Numbered from the stretch's first letter, positions 7,589 to 16,299 are shown. The stretch is 27,273 bases of DNA from Mariprofundaceae bacterium (GCA_030950825.1 JAUZQT010000160.1:1-27273); one strand, 5' to 3'. A program made the numbers and translations. The notes: generated from the sequence alone by a model not told the origin.

Positions 7589-8032
7589 GTGAACGATTAT
7601 CACCAACAGGCCTACTTATGGGTAAGCATTGTTTTGGCTATGCCTATATTTTTGTGGCCTGGGAGCTTACTTTTGGGTTTTACGCCAAGCTTTGGTGTCA
7701 CGATCGAACAAAATTGGATTGTTGCTGCCTGCAGCTTACTCATGGCCACTGTTGTTGCCGATGCCGCTTTATCTTATCGCCCACACTTAAGCCACGCGAT
7801 TGGCAGTGCGCTATGGGTCGTTGTTGCTAGCTCAAGCATATCGCTTGTTGTTCGTAAACCTGAAATGGCTTGGCTCATTGCAATGCTGCTGGCTGCGCAT
7901 TCATTTCACGCCCTTCATTGTCTGTGGCGTGGAACCGATGATGATAAACAATGGTGGCACTGGGTTGCTTGGTCTCGTGATAGCAGTACCGCGTTCATCA
8001 TGTTTTTCTGGTTAAGCTCTTGGCCAAAATAA
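7589..8032 (+). CDS. Small integral membrane protein of unknown function
   Basis: This is a hydrophobic protein of 147 residues with about four membrane segments: near residues 8-31, 37-54, 63-82 and 88-106, with a weaker C-terminal hydrophobic stretch (STAFIMFFWLSSW). I do not recognise a family. I chose the GTG at 7589 because AAGG lies 8 nt upstream; the frame also allows a TTG at 7574 overlapping the yacG stop. No charged residues within membrane segments or catalytic motifs stand out. It closes the dnaQ-ptp-zapD-yacG group and is probably co-transcribed with it. Confidence 0.75.
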   Translation: MNDYHQQAYLWVSIVLAMPIFLWPGSLLLGFTPSFGVTIEQNWIVAACSLLMATVVADAALSYRPHLSHAIGSALWVVVASSSISLVVRKPEMAWLIAMLLAAHSFHALHCLWRGTDDDKQWWHWVAWSRDSSTAFIMFFWLSSWPK

Positions 8033-8191
8033 AAACGCGGGGCGAGGTAACAGCTTCTCATCTTGGCAGAGCGTGAGTATAAAACGCGAAGTATGGGTGG
8101 CTCCGCTATGTAATATTTTTTTGCAACGCCAGTGCTGGCCAAGCTTGAAGAGACCGCTGCTTTACTCTCGTCTCCCGCATATTATGTTTTC

Positions 8192-8200
8192 TGTTAAGCT
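8192..8200 (+). promoter_or_regulatory. Extended -10 element of thrB, possible leaderless start
   Basis: TGT followed by TAAGCT (8195-8200) resembles an extended -10 element and ends 6 nt before the thrB ATG at 8207. No clear -35 box and no Shine-Dalgarno sequence is visible. The hexamer itself is weak (3 of 6 consensus bases). The rest of the 174-nt gap 8033-8206 shows no gene or strong terminator. Confidence 0.35.
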
Positions 8201-8206
8201 TGCGCC

Positions 8207-9157
8207 ATGTCCGTTTATACTGAACTTACCCATAAAAATATTTCCCTTATCCTTGAAAGTTACAACCTCGGGCCATTGAAATCCTTTGAAGGCATCGCTG
8301 CCGGCATTGAAAATAGTAATTTTTTTATTGATACCGAACAAGGGCGTTTTGTATTAACTATATTTGAGCGCATGAATGCGCATGAATTACCATACTTTAT
8401 GCATTTGATGCGCCACTTGGCAGCAGAAGGTTTGGCCTGCCCAGATGTGATGAAGCGTCATGATGGCTCCTTGCTGTTTGAAGTGAAAGGTCATGAACAA
8501 TCAAAAAGTGGTTGTATTGCATCCCGTCTACACGGCAACACCTTAGATTCGTTAAATGAAATTCAGCTGCATGCATCAGGTCAAGCATTGGCACAATTGC
8601 ATTTGGCTGGTGCATCGTTTGATGAGCTTCGGTCGAACCCTACAGACATGGACTGGTTAAAAAACCATGTTGGTAAGGTCTTACAAGGAACAACGACAAC
8701 ATACGGCGATATGGCTGGAGAATTATTACAGGATGAGCTGCGTTATCAGCGCAAACAGCTATGGCATGATTTACCAGAGGGCATCATTCACGGCGATTTG
8801 TTTGTTGACAACATCCTTTTTGATGGCGATAAAGTATCTGGCATCATTGACTTTTATTATGCCCACAACGCACCGTGGATCATGGATATTGCTATTACAC
8901 TGAATGCGCAGGCCATGTTGCTTACTGATACTGATCAGGATCGCATGCAAACATTTTTGGCTGGTTATGAAATATTGAGACCATTACAAGAAAACGAGCG
9001 GCTGGCACTGCCTGCATTATTACGCTTGGGGGCATTGCGCTTTTGGGTATCGCGTTTGTATGATGCACTATTTCCACGTGATGGTGCGATGACACAAACC
9101 AAAGATCCTGAAGAATATCGTTTGAAACTCTTATCTCATCGCAAAAGATGGCGTTAA
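8207..9157 (+). CDS. thrB: Homoserine kinase (APH-fold type)
   Basis: This enzyme phosphorylates homoserine in threonine synthesis. It belongs to the aminoglycoside-phosphotransferase-like ThrB type found in Pseudomonas, not the GHMP type of E. coli. The catalytic loop is HGDLFVDN (195-202) and the metal-binding stretch is IIDFYYA (213-219), with GIENSNFFIDT near residues 33-43 for nucleotide binding. The length (316 aa) is normal for the family. Other threonine genes are not nearby. The gene is monocistronic and converges on yibQ; the two stop codons overlap within a shared TTAA at 9154-9157. Confidence 0.93.
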   Translation: MSVYTELTHKNISLILESYNLGPLKSFEGIAAGIENSNFFIDTEQGRFVLTIFERMNAHELPYFMHLMRHLAAEGLACPDVMKRHDGSLLFEVKGHEQSKSGCIASRLHGNTLDSLNEIQLHASGQALAQLHLAGASFDELRSNPTDMDWLKNHVGKVLQGTTTTYGDMAGELLQDELRYQRKQLWHDLPEGIIHGDLFVDNILFDGDKVSGIIDFYYAHNAPWIMDIAITLNAQAMLLTDTDQDRMQTFLAGYEILRPLQENERLALPALLRLGALRFWVSRLYDALFPRDGAMTQTKDPEEYRLKLLSHRKRWR

Positions 9158-10185
9158 TCACCAGCAATGGTTGGTCTGGGAACATGCAATAAATCGACAA
9201 CTCGATGCATTGATCGTTGTAAATAACTTGCGTTCTTTTCAAGAAAATTCAACGTTTCAGGGTGCGGATGTGCAATAACGATGCAACCGCCTTGTTGCTT
9301 TGCATAATGCTCAGCCCGTGCCCAAGCCTTATTCATATCCGCTTCTTTGATCGAATGATCCAAAAAAACACGCCGCTCTGCCCAGCGTAAGCCGTAACTT
9401 TTTGCGATATCTGACACTATAGACGTTGCTATGGTCTTTGAGTCAATAAAAAATAATTTATTTTTCTTGCAAAATGCCATCACCCAAGCCATTGGTTCGG
9501 GCATACTGGTCAAAAAAGACCCCATATGATTATTAATACCCTGTACATATGGCACTTTTTCTAAGCCCTTTCTGAGCATCCGTGTCACCGTTTCTTCAGA
9601 CATGTCCGAACGCAAAAAGGAGCCATCCATACGCGCACGGTAATGCGGATTTGCAGGCTCCATTGGCATATGAAGCATCACCATATGGCCAGCACGATGC
9701 GCTATTTCTGCAGCCTCTCTGGCATAGGGGGCATCGGGAATAATTGCAATAGCTACAGGTAAACCCAAAGCCAAAATTCGCCGCAATGCTGGCAAATCAT
9801 AGCCCACATCATCAATCACCAAAGCAGTACCATGCTGCCTCAAACGATCATACTGATACACCGTTTGATCCGTTTTTACAAACGCCGAAGCAGCAGGTTT
9901 AGACGCTCCTTTATGCAATAAAGGGCTGGTAATATCCTCATAGACTGGCTTTACTGAAGGCCGATTGTTCACAGCCTCGAATGGCTCCTTAGAATCTACT
10001 TGCGGCACAACCTTACCCTGACTGGCAACACCATCCAAGTTTGCAACATGGTATTGTTGCGAATAACTGGACCAAATCAAGATGCCTACAAGCAGTATAA
10101 GCACGCCAAATAATGCACTACGCAACCAGAATAATGGCTTTTTCTTGTGCGGATTTGACCTCTTCGGCTTGGCCTTTTTTCTCAC
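9154..10185 (-). CDS. yibQ: Divergent polysaccharide deacetylase (YibQ family)
   Basis: This 343-aa envelope protein has a basic N terminus and one membrane anchor at about residues 20-40, which suggests a periplasmic domain. The NodB-like fold is recognisable by ALVIDDVGYD, MLHMPMEP, GINNHMGS, LFFIDSKT, RRVFLDH and VIAHPHPETL, the standard YibQ/DUF610 motifs. Residues 45-105 are an unconserved linker. YibQ often neighbours envC, as here, with ctpA between them. Its substrate is not established; a role in peptidoglycan or periplasmic glycan turnover is inferred from context. Confidence 0.92.
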   Translation of the reverse strand: MRKKAKPKRSNPHKKKPLFWLRSALFGVLILLVGILIWSSYSQQYHVANLDGVASQGKVVPQVDSKEPFEAVNNRPSVKPVYEDITSPLLHKGASKPAASAFVKTDQTVYQYDRLRQHGTALVIDDVGYDLPALRRILALGLPVAIAIIPDAPYAREAAEIAHRAGHMVMLHMPMEPANPHYRARMDGSFLRSDMSEETVTRMLRKGLEKVPYVQGINNHMGSFLTSMPEPMAWVMAFCKKNKLFFIDSKTIATSIVSDIAKSYGLRWAERRVFLDHSIKEADMNKAWARAEHYAKQQGGCIVIAHPHPETLNFLEKNASYLQRSMHRVVDLLHVPRPTIAGD

Positions 10186-10230
10186 TTGAAACTCACTACT
10201 GTGTAAGGTGCATATTCTTTTTCATATGAA

Positions 10231-11562
10231 TTAACTACGCCCCTGCATCACATGCATGGCCTTCAACACATCCAAGGCACGTTGTAGCTGTACATCTTTA
10301 TTCAAGCGATTTTTCATTTTTTTGGATGCTGTATTCTTAACCTTATTTTTGGTTTGTTCTTTGGTTTCTTTCTTGCCATTACCATTGGCTAAGTGACCCT
10401 TCAAATCACTTTCAGAAATACGCAAAGTGTTTTTTTCGGCTGCCGTTTTTGTCACGGCTACCCAAGGTACTTCAATATCAGGCTCGATGCCAGTCGCCTG
10501 AATAGAACGACCGCTTGGCGTGTAATAGAGGGAGGTTGTTAGTTTAAATGCCGTACCATCGGGCAAGGGAATAATACGTTGAACAGAGCCTTTACCAAAA
10601 CTCTTAGTACCCATTAATACAGCACGTTTATTATCCTGTAGTGCACCGGCTACAATTTCAGAAGCTGAAGCTGAGCCATTATTAATTAATACGACCAACG
10701 CAGTGCCATTCAAAACATCACCATATTTGGCATCAAAATTCATATTGCGTCCAACACGTGATTTTGTGCTTACAATACCACCTTCATCCAAAAACATATC
10801 GCTGATTTCTACAGCCTGATCCAATAATCCACCTGGATTATTACGCAAATCAAGCACCGCGCCTTTAAATGAGCCACCGGCCTCTTTTTTAAGTTTATTT
10901 AATTGTTCACTGAGCTCTTTGCTTGATTGCTCTTGAAATTGCGTGACTCGAAGCCAGACATAACCCGGTGCCAATATACCGCTTTTAACTGATTTGACAT
11001 GAATCACAGCACGAACAATTTTAATTTCAAGGGGTCTATTTTCTGTTTTACGAAAAATTGTCAAGACAATAGGTTCACCTGGTTTGCCACGCATGAGCTT
11101 CACAGCCTCAGGAAGACTCATGTCTTTGGCCAGTTGCCCATCAATTTTAACAATTAAGTCACCCGCTAAAATACCGGCGCGATCTGCGGGGGTATCTTCA
11201 ATCGGCGAAACAATACGAATACCAGCTTCAGCAGAAGCTATCTCAATACCTAAGCCCCCAAACTCTCCCGATGTTTCCACCTGCATCTGTTTGTACATAT
11301 CTTTATTCATATAGTTTGAATGCGGGTCAAGATTTGAAAGCATGCCAGCCAAGGCACCATCAATCAGTTCTTCATCTGTTTTATCTTCCACATAGGTACG
11401 TTTTATCGCATCCATAATCTGCGCAAACTTATCCAGCTGACGATAATCAGTTGCCGCAGTAGCTTGCTGGTAACCCTGTGACGGATTCCATGCCATGACA
11501 CCTGCAACAAATACTGCAGTCATACCTGCTAGTAAAATCACCCGTGTTTTTTTTAAATTCAT
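10231..11562 (-). CDS. ctpA: C-terminal processing protease CtpA (S41)
   Basis: This is a 443-aa S41 carboxyl-terminal protease, periplasmic after a signal peptide or anchor at residues 1-24. The order is an N-terminal helical region, a PDZ domain at about 97-172 (FGGLGIEI to LTIFRK) and the catalytic core. S299 in GSASASEI and K324 in SFGKGSVQ are the Ser/Lys pair; their 25-residue spacing equals that of E. coli Prc. The C terminus (about 375-443) carries a Lys-rich segment (KKETKEQTKNKVKNTASKK). AGGAG precedes the ATG. The location behind envC fits the known link between S41 proteases and control of cell-wall hydrolases. Confidence 0.95.
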   Translation of the reverse strand: MNLKKTRVILLAGMTAVFVAGVMAWNPSQGYQQATAATDYRQLDKFAQIMDAIKRTYVEDKTDEELIDGALAGMLSNLDPHSNYMNKDMYKQMQVETSGEFGGLGIEIASAEAGIRIVSPIEDTPADRAGILAGDLIVKIDGQLAKDMSLPEAVKLMRGKPGEPIVLTIFRKTENRPLEIKIVRAVIHVKSVKSGILAPGYVWLRVTQFQEQSSKELSEQLNKLKKEAGGSFKGAVLDLRNNPGGLLDQAVEISDMFLDEGGIVSTKSRVGRNMNFDAKYGDVLNGTALVVLINNGSASASEIVAGALQDNKRAVLMGTKSFGKGSVQRIIPLPDGTAFKLTTSLYYTPSGRSIQATGIEPDIEVPWVAVTKTAAEKNTLRISESDLKGHLANGNGKKETKEQTKNKVKNTASKKMKNRLNKDVQLQRALDVLKAMHVMQGRS

Positions 11563-11578
11563 ATTTATCTCCTGACAA

Positions 11579-11617
11579 CTACTGATACAAGCTACTGATA
11601 CAAGCTACTGATACAAA
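11579..11617. repeat. Three tandem 13-bp repeats before ctpA
   Basis: Three head-to-tail copies of CTACTGATACAAG (plus-strand reading) lie at 11579-11591, 11592-11604 and 11605-11617; only the last base of the third copy differs. They fill most of the envC-ctpA spacer and end just upstream of the ctpA ribosome site. Such short arrays can change copy number by slippage. Confidence 0.95.
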
Positions 11618-11625
11618 CTACTTGT

Positions 11626-12822
11626 TTATTTCAACGATGTACGACACCAGCGTTCTGGATTCACAGCCTTTCCGTGATCCCGCAATTCGAAATACAAACG
11701 CGTTTTTTCAATCCAGCCCGTACTTCCTGCTTCGGCGATCACCTCACCAGCTTCGACCCAATCACCAAGCTGCTTATGAAGTGCGTCATTATGCGCATAA
11801 ATAGCAATGATACCATCCCCATATTCAACAATCATCATCAGCCCAAACCCTCCGAACCAATCCGCATAGCGCACCTGCCCGTCTGCCATGGACAAAACCT
11901 GCCTACCTTGATGTTGCTTACTCACTGGCGCAATGTGAACCCCTTTCATTTTTGACTGCTGCCCATTCAATCGCGCACCAAATTTCGCCACCAAACGACC
12001 TTTCAAGGGCCAATCCAAACGCCCTTTAAGCTTGCGTATGGATAGATGTTGTACCACCTTATCACTTGCCAGCAAGGCTTCCTTGAGGCCTTCCAAAAGC
12101 TGAAACAATGCCTTTTCCTGCCGAATCAACGCCTTGTCTCGTTGCTTTTTAAGCTTGACATCCAAACGCATTTTTCGAGCCATTGTCTGTTTGGCCTGTA
12201 ATCGTTTTTGCGCCTTTCTTTGCAATGCCTTCTTTTCATCCCGCAAGCGGCTGAGGTGCTGGCGCTCTGTTCGTAGACCCAGCTCTACAGCTTCAAGCTC
12301 AAGCCATGCCTCTTGCCATTGCTGCTGATCTTTTTGCTGCTGTTCCAGCATATAACGCAACATATACTTTCGATGCGGCACTTCCGTGATAGCCACACCC
12401 CCCAGTATATCCAACCAACTTGGCTGCCTATTGGCTCGTTGCCATGCAGCATTTGCCTCATTTTGCATGTGCTGTTGTAACTGTTGAATTTTCTTTTTTA
12501 ATGTCTGACGTTTTTTAGAAAGCTGCTGGACCTTTTGATTGACCTGTTGCCATTGTTGGCTGGCAAGCGTCAATGCCTTACGCGCCAAAAGCAGGGTTGT
12601 ATCCAATCGGTGTAACTCTTTGCCCAGTGAACCCAACTTCTTTTCAAGCGATTTACGCACAGCAGCCAAGCGCACACGCTCTTGGTGAATATGATTAATT
12701 TCAGCGCCAATATTCCGCTCTGCCCAAGCTTGACTAAAACTGAAGCTACTAAAAACATCACCATACAATAATAACACTGCTAGCAATAATACAGCGAAGT
12801 ATGGAAAGCCACGCCGCGCCAT
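11626..12822 (-). CDS. envC: EnvC-like murein hydrolase activator (degenerate M23)
   Basis: This is a periplasmic coiled-coil protein with a LytM (M23) domain, 398 aa from the ATG at 12822 (E. coli EnvC 419 aa). A signal peptide covers about residues 1-34, ending near AWAER. Long Gln/Lys-rich coiled coil fills about 38-270. The C-terminal LytM-like domain runs from LDWPLKGRLVAKFG to the end. The zinc ligands of active M23 enzymes are not conserved: MKGVHIAP replaces the HxxxD motif and IYAHND has only one His of the HxH motif. This matches EnvC, which activates amidases rather than cutting peptidoglycan. A GTG at 12870, overlapping the rlmH stop, is an alternative start. Neither start has a good ribosome site. 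Confidence 0.88.
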   Translation of the reverse strand: MARRGFPYFAVLLLAVLLLYGDVFSSFSFSQAWAERNIGAEINHIHQERVRLAAVRKSLEKKLGSLGKELHRLDTTLLLARKALTLASQQWQQVNQKVQQLSKKRQTLKKKIQQLQQHMQNEANAAWQRANRQPSWLDILGGVAITEVPHRKYMLRYMLEQQQKDQQQWQEAWLELEAVELGLRTERQHLSRLRDEKKALQRKAQKRLQAKQTMARKMRLDVKLKKQRDKALIRQEKALFQLLEGLKEALLASDKVVQHLSIRKLKGRLDWPLKGRLVAKFGARLNGQQSKMKGVHIAPVSKQHQGRQVLSMADGQVRYADWFGGFGLMMIVEYGDGIIAIYAHNDALHKQLGDWVEAGEVIAEAGSTGWIEKTRLYFELRDHGKAVNPERWCRTSLK

Positions 12823-12862
12823 TCTTTTAAGAGGCGGTAGGCTTTTCGAGATTTCCCGCCGT

Positions 12863-13312
12863 TTATTCACGATGGTATGGGTGCCCCTGGGTGATAGACC
12901 AAGCACGGTACAGCTGTTCAACCACCATCACACGGGCTAACTGATGTGGCAGTGTTAACAATGAGAGACTCCATATATGCCCAGCTTTGGCATGTATAAC
13001 AGCTGATACACCCGAAGCGCCACCAATCACAAAATCCTGCTCTGCATTTCCAGGTAAATGCTGTAAATACCTTGCCCACTGCGTGCTTCCGAGCGTCTTA
13101 CCGCGCTCATCAAACAGGATAAAATTGCCTTTAACGACCTTTAAAATATGTTTTTCTTCTTCTTGCTTGCGCTGTGCTAGTTGTTTGCTTCGTCCCTCTG
13201 CCAATTCAATCACTTGCAAGGAACACGCACCCGATAAACGCTTGCGAAAACGTGCTTCATACTCAGCTAATTCGGGCACCATACGCCCAACCACCAACAG
13301 CCGCAGCTTCAT
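12863..13312 (-). CDS. rlmH: RlmH, 23S rRNA pseudouridine-1915 N3-methyltransferase
   Basis: This SPOUT-class methyltransferase (149 aa) modifies pseudouridine 1915 in helix 69 of 23S rRNA. The SAM-binding knot contains FVIGGASGV and SLLTLPHQLARVMVVEQLYR, and the C terminus is the near-invariant HPYHRE. Family members usually have GGxxG with Asp or Glu (GGADG or GGPEG); here the middle residue is Ser. The start overlaps the rsfS stop by ATGA. Confidence 0.96.
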   Translation of the reverse strand: MKLRLLVVGRMVPELAEYEARFRKRLSGACSLQVIELAEGRSKQLAQRKQEEEKHILKVVKGNFILFDERGKTLGSTQWARYLQHLPGNAEQDFVIGGASGVSAVIHAKAGHIWSLSLLTLPHQLARVMVVEQLYRAWSITQGHPYHRE

Positions 13313-13677
13313 ACCTCAGGTGTAGCACCTGAAATATCAGCACCTTGTGGATGCGCCCACAGACGCTCCAATTGAAAACTGGTTCGCACATCGGGCAAAA
13401 ACAAATGCACGACCACATCTCCCAGATCTACCAATAACCACTCCATGGCTTCCAGGCCTTCAATTTTAGCAGGAAGCCCATTGGCATGCGCCACACCTGC
13501 GACAGCTTGTGCTATAGCTTTCAACTGACGGTTAGTACGCCCCGTTGCCAGTACAAAACGATCCGCAAATGCGCACTTACCCTGCACATCCATCACCATA
13601 ATATCTTGAGCTTTTTTATCTTCAATCGCTTCAACCACAGCGTCTGTCATGGCCTGTAAACTTTGTCCTTCACTCAT
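13309..13677 (-). CDS. rsfS: RsfS ribosomal silencing factor
   Basis: RsfS (122 aa) binds ribosomal protein uL14 and blocks subunit joining under starvation. Family features are DIMVMDVQGKCAFADRFVLATG, AKIEGLEAMEWLLVDLGDVVVHLF and the terminal FQLERLW. The last 12 residues after this are variable. It is joined to nadD and rlmH by ATGA overlaps on both sides, a classic nadD-rsfS-rlmH unit. Confidence 0.96.
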   Translation of the reverse strand: MSEGQSLQAMTDAVVEAIEDKKAQDIMVMDVQGKCAFADRFVLATGRTNRQLKAIAQAVAGVAHANGLPAKIEGLEAMEWLLVDLGDVVVHLFLPDVRTSFQLERLWAHPQGADISGATPEV

Positions 13678-14306
13678 GTACTCTCTCCATAGCTGCCATC
13701 AATTTTATAAGCAGCCCGAATTTCATTGGCAATTCGGGCATCCAACACTGTGGATACATCTTTACCTGTCAAAATATGCTGCCTGATTTGTGTCGCTGAA
13801 ATATCAGGAAGCTTGCTCTTAGCATAGCAAACATGTCCTGCCTGCATATCGGAGTTGGTTGATATACAGTCTACCTTCAACCAACCATCATGCCCTGCAT
13901 TGATCGCTCCCCAACGGGAAAATACCAGCATATTACACAACTTGCGGTGTTCAGGGTAAGCCACCCAATCAGCCAAGCCTTTCCAAGCATCCATACCCAG
14001 CAAATAGTAGGGAGTCACGCTCAAATGACTTGAGATATGTCGCATCGTTTCAATAGTCGGTGACTGTCTCTTCTTTGTTTCCCAGTCCAGCACACGCACT
14101 TGTGGCAAGTCTGTAAACATCTTTTCCACCCATATCAGACGCTGCCTAGCAGATACATGTGATGTTAGCTTGCGATGTACTGGAATACCAACAGGAATCA
14201 CCCATATCTCATCCAGCGGAAATTCATTTAGCGCTGCTTCAAGCAAAGCGCGATGCCCCATATGTGGCGGATCAAAGCTGCCACCAAACACACCAATTTT
14301 CCGCAT
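13674..14306 (-). CDS. nadD: NadD nicotinate-nucleotide adenylyltransferase
   Basis: This enzyme transfers AMP to nicotinate mononucleotide in NAD synthesis. The nucleotidyltransferase motif GGSFDPPHMGH is at residues 9-19 and the second motif ISATQIR, equivalent to ISSTxIR, is near the C terminus. The length of 210 aa is typical. It heads the nadD-rsfS-rlmH-envC-ctpA run. AAGGA lies 11 nt before the ATG, slightly far. The promoter should lie in 14307-14512, but I cannot identify convincing boxes there. Confidence 0.96.
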   Translation of the reverse strand: MRKIGVFGGSFDPPHMGHRALLEAALNEFPLDEIWVIPVGIPVHRKLTSHVSARQRLIWVEKMFTDLPQVRVLDWETKKRQSPTIETMRHISSHLSVTPYYLLGMDAWKGLADWVAYPEHRKLCNMLVFSRWGAINAGHDGWLKVDCISTNSDMQAGHVCYAKSKLPDISATQIRQHILTGKDVSTVLDARIANEIRAAYKIDGSYGEST

Positions 14307-14321
14307 AGAATTAGGTATCCT

Positions 14322-14544
14322 TCACCAGCCATAAAAAGTAATTTACACTTTCACTTGTCTGTCCTAGTTTTTTCGTTGCCACAGAGTACCCTGTTTTTGC
14401 CCCAAACATGAATGAAATCAACATGTAAGGTTCGTCGTTCGCACCAAAGCCAAATTTTAAAATTTAGTCCTTATTGTTTGATAACTATTCACCTCACCAA
14501 GCCATAAAAAAATCAATACCCCTTGCTAAAGTCTGTTTTATGGC
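14322..14544. repeat. Dispersed GCCATAAAA repeats between nadD and icd
   Basis: The 206-nt nadD-icd spacer contains an imperfect direct repeat near each end: TCACCAGCCATAAAAA at 14322-14337 and TCACCAAGCCATAAAAA at 14494-14510. The core GCCATAAAA of the second copy is also perfectly inverted at 14536-14544, inside the icd coding end, giving a 9-bp stem around the icd stop codon with a 26-nt loop. A 14-bp palindrome, AAATTTTAAAATTT, lies at 14452-14465. None forms a classical terminator. Confidence 0.6.
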
Positions 14545-16255
14545 ACGTAGGACAAGGGGGAATACGCCCTGTCTTTTTAAAATGCATCGAATGATGGCAT
14601 GCCTTGCAGGTTAATGTGCCAGCACTGGTAATCTCTCCTGAGCGACAAGAAAGTGACGATTCCGCTTTTTCTGCAGCGCCCGACAAAGCCGAGCCTGCCA
14701 TCTGCAACAATGATGAAATAGAAGCCAGTGCACCATGTCCCAAGCGAGCTGGGTTTAGCTTGAGTTTGGCTTCATCACGCACACTACTGGCAATTTGCCC
14801 AAAATCACGTTCAAGAAAGCCCTTTAGTTTCTGGCCCTGCTCTTCGCTAAACTCTCCTGCATGGGTCAGTTGCTCACGCGCTTTTTCCATCGCGGTGTGC
14901 ACCATATCAGTGCTTTTCTCGGCACCTGATTCAAACAGCTCTTTAAATTTTGCTGCCAGTACATCATATTGATCGGCTTCTTCACCACTGATGGCTGCAT
15001 CATCCATGTGTTCAACCACGACATCTGCAAATTCAGATGTAGATAGCTTTACAGCACCATGCATCAACCGTTCAAAGTCATAGGTTACTGTTTTGGCTTG
15101 GATTGCGCCCTTGATGCCTTTAATCACCAAATCTGCAGCTGCATCCCACCCCATATAACGCAACATCATTTCACCTGAAAGCACCAGCGATGAAGGGTTG
15201 ACCATATTTTTTCCTGCATATTTCGGAGCCGTGCCATGCGTTGCCTCAAAAATTGCTTGGCCTGTGCTGTAATTGATATTCGCACCTGGCGCGATGCCAA
15301 TGCCACCCACCTGCGCTGCCAATGCATCCGATAAATAGTCACCATTTAGGTTCAATGTCGCAATAACATCAAAATCAGCAGGCCGTGTTAGCACCTGCTG
15401 CAAGGCTATATCCGCAATGCAATCTTTAATCACCATGCCATTCGGAAGCTTGCACCAAGGCCCACCATCGATTTCCAGCGCACCAAATTCCTGCTTGGCA
15501 AGCGCATAACCCCACCGCATAAAGCCACCTTCGGTGAACTTCATAATATTACCTTTATGTACCAAGGTCACCGACTGACGATCATTATCAATCGCATACT
15601 GAATCGCCGCCCGCACCAAACGCTCCGTACCTTCACGAGAGACAGGCTTTATACCAATACCCGACGATTCAGGAAAGCGTATTTTTGAAACACCCATCTC
15701 TTCCTGTAAGAATTTAATGACTTTTTTAACGTCATCCGAACCAGCTTCCCATTCAATTCCAGCATAAATATCTTCCGAATTTTCACGAAAAATAGCTATG
15801 TCCACATGTTCAGGCTTTTTCACTGGCGAAGGCACGCCATGAAAATATTTCACAGGGCGCAAACAGGTGTATAAATCCAACTTCTGACGCAATACCACAT
15901 TCAATGATGCGATGCCGCCACCAATGGGCGTTGTCAATGGCCCTTTGATGCCCAATAAATAGCCTCGAAATGCCTCCAGCGTTTCTTCTGGCAACCAAGC
16001 CGCATCGCTTTGGCCATACATATTCCATGCCTTTTCACCAGCAAACACTTCCATCCAAGCTATTTGACGCTCGCCTGCGTAGGCCTTTTTAACCGCCGCA
16101 TCCAAGATCAGTTGCGCTGCTGGCCAAATATCAGTACCTATGCCATCCCCTTCAATAAACGTAATAATGGGGTGATTGGGCACATGCAGCACACCATCCT
16201 CGCCCATGCTTATTTTCTCACCTTGCTTAGGAAGTTCAATCTTATCAAATGCCAT
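14513..16255 (-). CDS. icd: NADP isocitrate dehydrogenase fused to YbeL-like zinc ribbon
   Basis: Residues 1 to about 420 are a complete isocitrate dehydrogenase, the TCA-cycle enzyme converting isocitrate to 2-oxoglutarate. GPLTTPIGGGIASLNVVLRQ (105-124) holds the substrate-binding Ser117, Asn119 and Arg123; Tyr164 and Lys234 match the catalytic pair; Asp282 and Asp306 are metal ligands; HGTAPKYAG (340-348) indicates NADP. Residues about 445-580 are an added module: a helical part with AMEKAREQLTHAGEFSEEQ (455-473), then a zinc ribbon with C550-X2-C553 and C568-X2-C571. Order and motifs match E. coli YbeL (DUF1451). The total is 580 aa against 416 for E. coli Icd. The start at 16255 has GAGG just upstream; an in-frame TTG at 16273 is unlikely. 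The fused part is in frame with no sign of a sequencing break. Confidence 0.94.
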   Translation of the reverse strand: MAFDKIELPKQGEKISMGEDGVLHVPNHPIITFIEGDGIGTDIWPAAQLILDAAVKKAYAGERQIAWMEVFAGEKAWNMYGQSDAAWLPEETLEAFRGYLLGIKGPLTTPIGGGIASLNVVLRQKLDLYTCLRPVKYFHGVPSPVKKPEHVDIAIFRENSEDIYAGIEWEAGSDDVKKVIKFLQEEMGVSKIRFPESSGIGIKPVSREGTERLVRAAIQYAIDNDRQSVTLVHKGNIMKFTEGGFMRWGYALAKQEFGALEIDGGPWCKLPNGMVIKDCIADIALQQVLTRPADFDVIATLNLNGDYLSDALAAQVGGIGIAPGANINYSTGQAIFEATHGTAPKYAGKNMVNPSSLVLSGEMMLRYMGWDAAADLVIKGIKGAIQAKTVTYDFERLMHGAVKLSTSEFADVVVEHMDDAAISGEEADQYDVLAAKFKELFESGAEKSTDMVHTAMEKAREQLTHAGEFSEEQGQKLKGFLERDFGQIASSVRDEAKLKLNPARLGHGALASISSLLQMAGSALSGAAEKAESSLSCRSGEITSAGTLTCKACHHSMHFKKTGRIPPCPTCHKTDFSKGY

Positions 16256-16299
16256 GGGACACCTCTTTGTCAATCATTACTTCTTGTTCTTATTGGTAA

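Noticed and set aside
11626..12822. Active M23 endopeptidase
   Set aside because: The HxxxD and HxH zinc motifs are not conserved, so an EnvC-like activator is the better reading.
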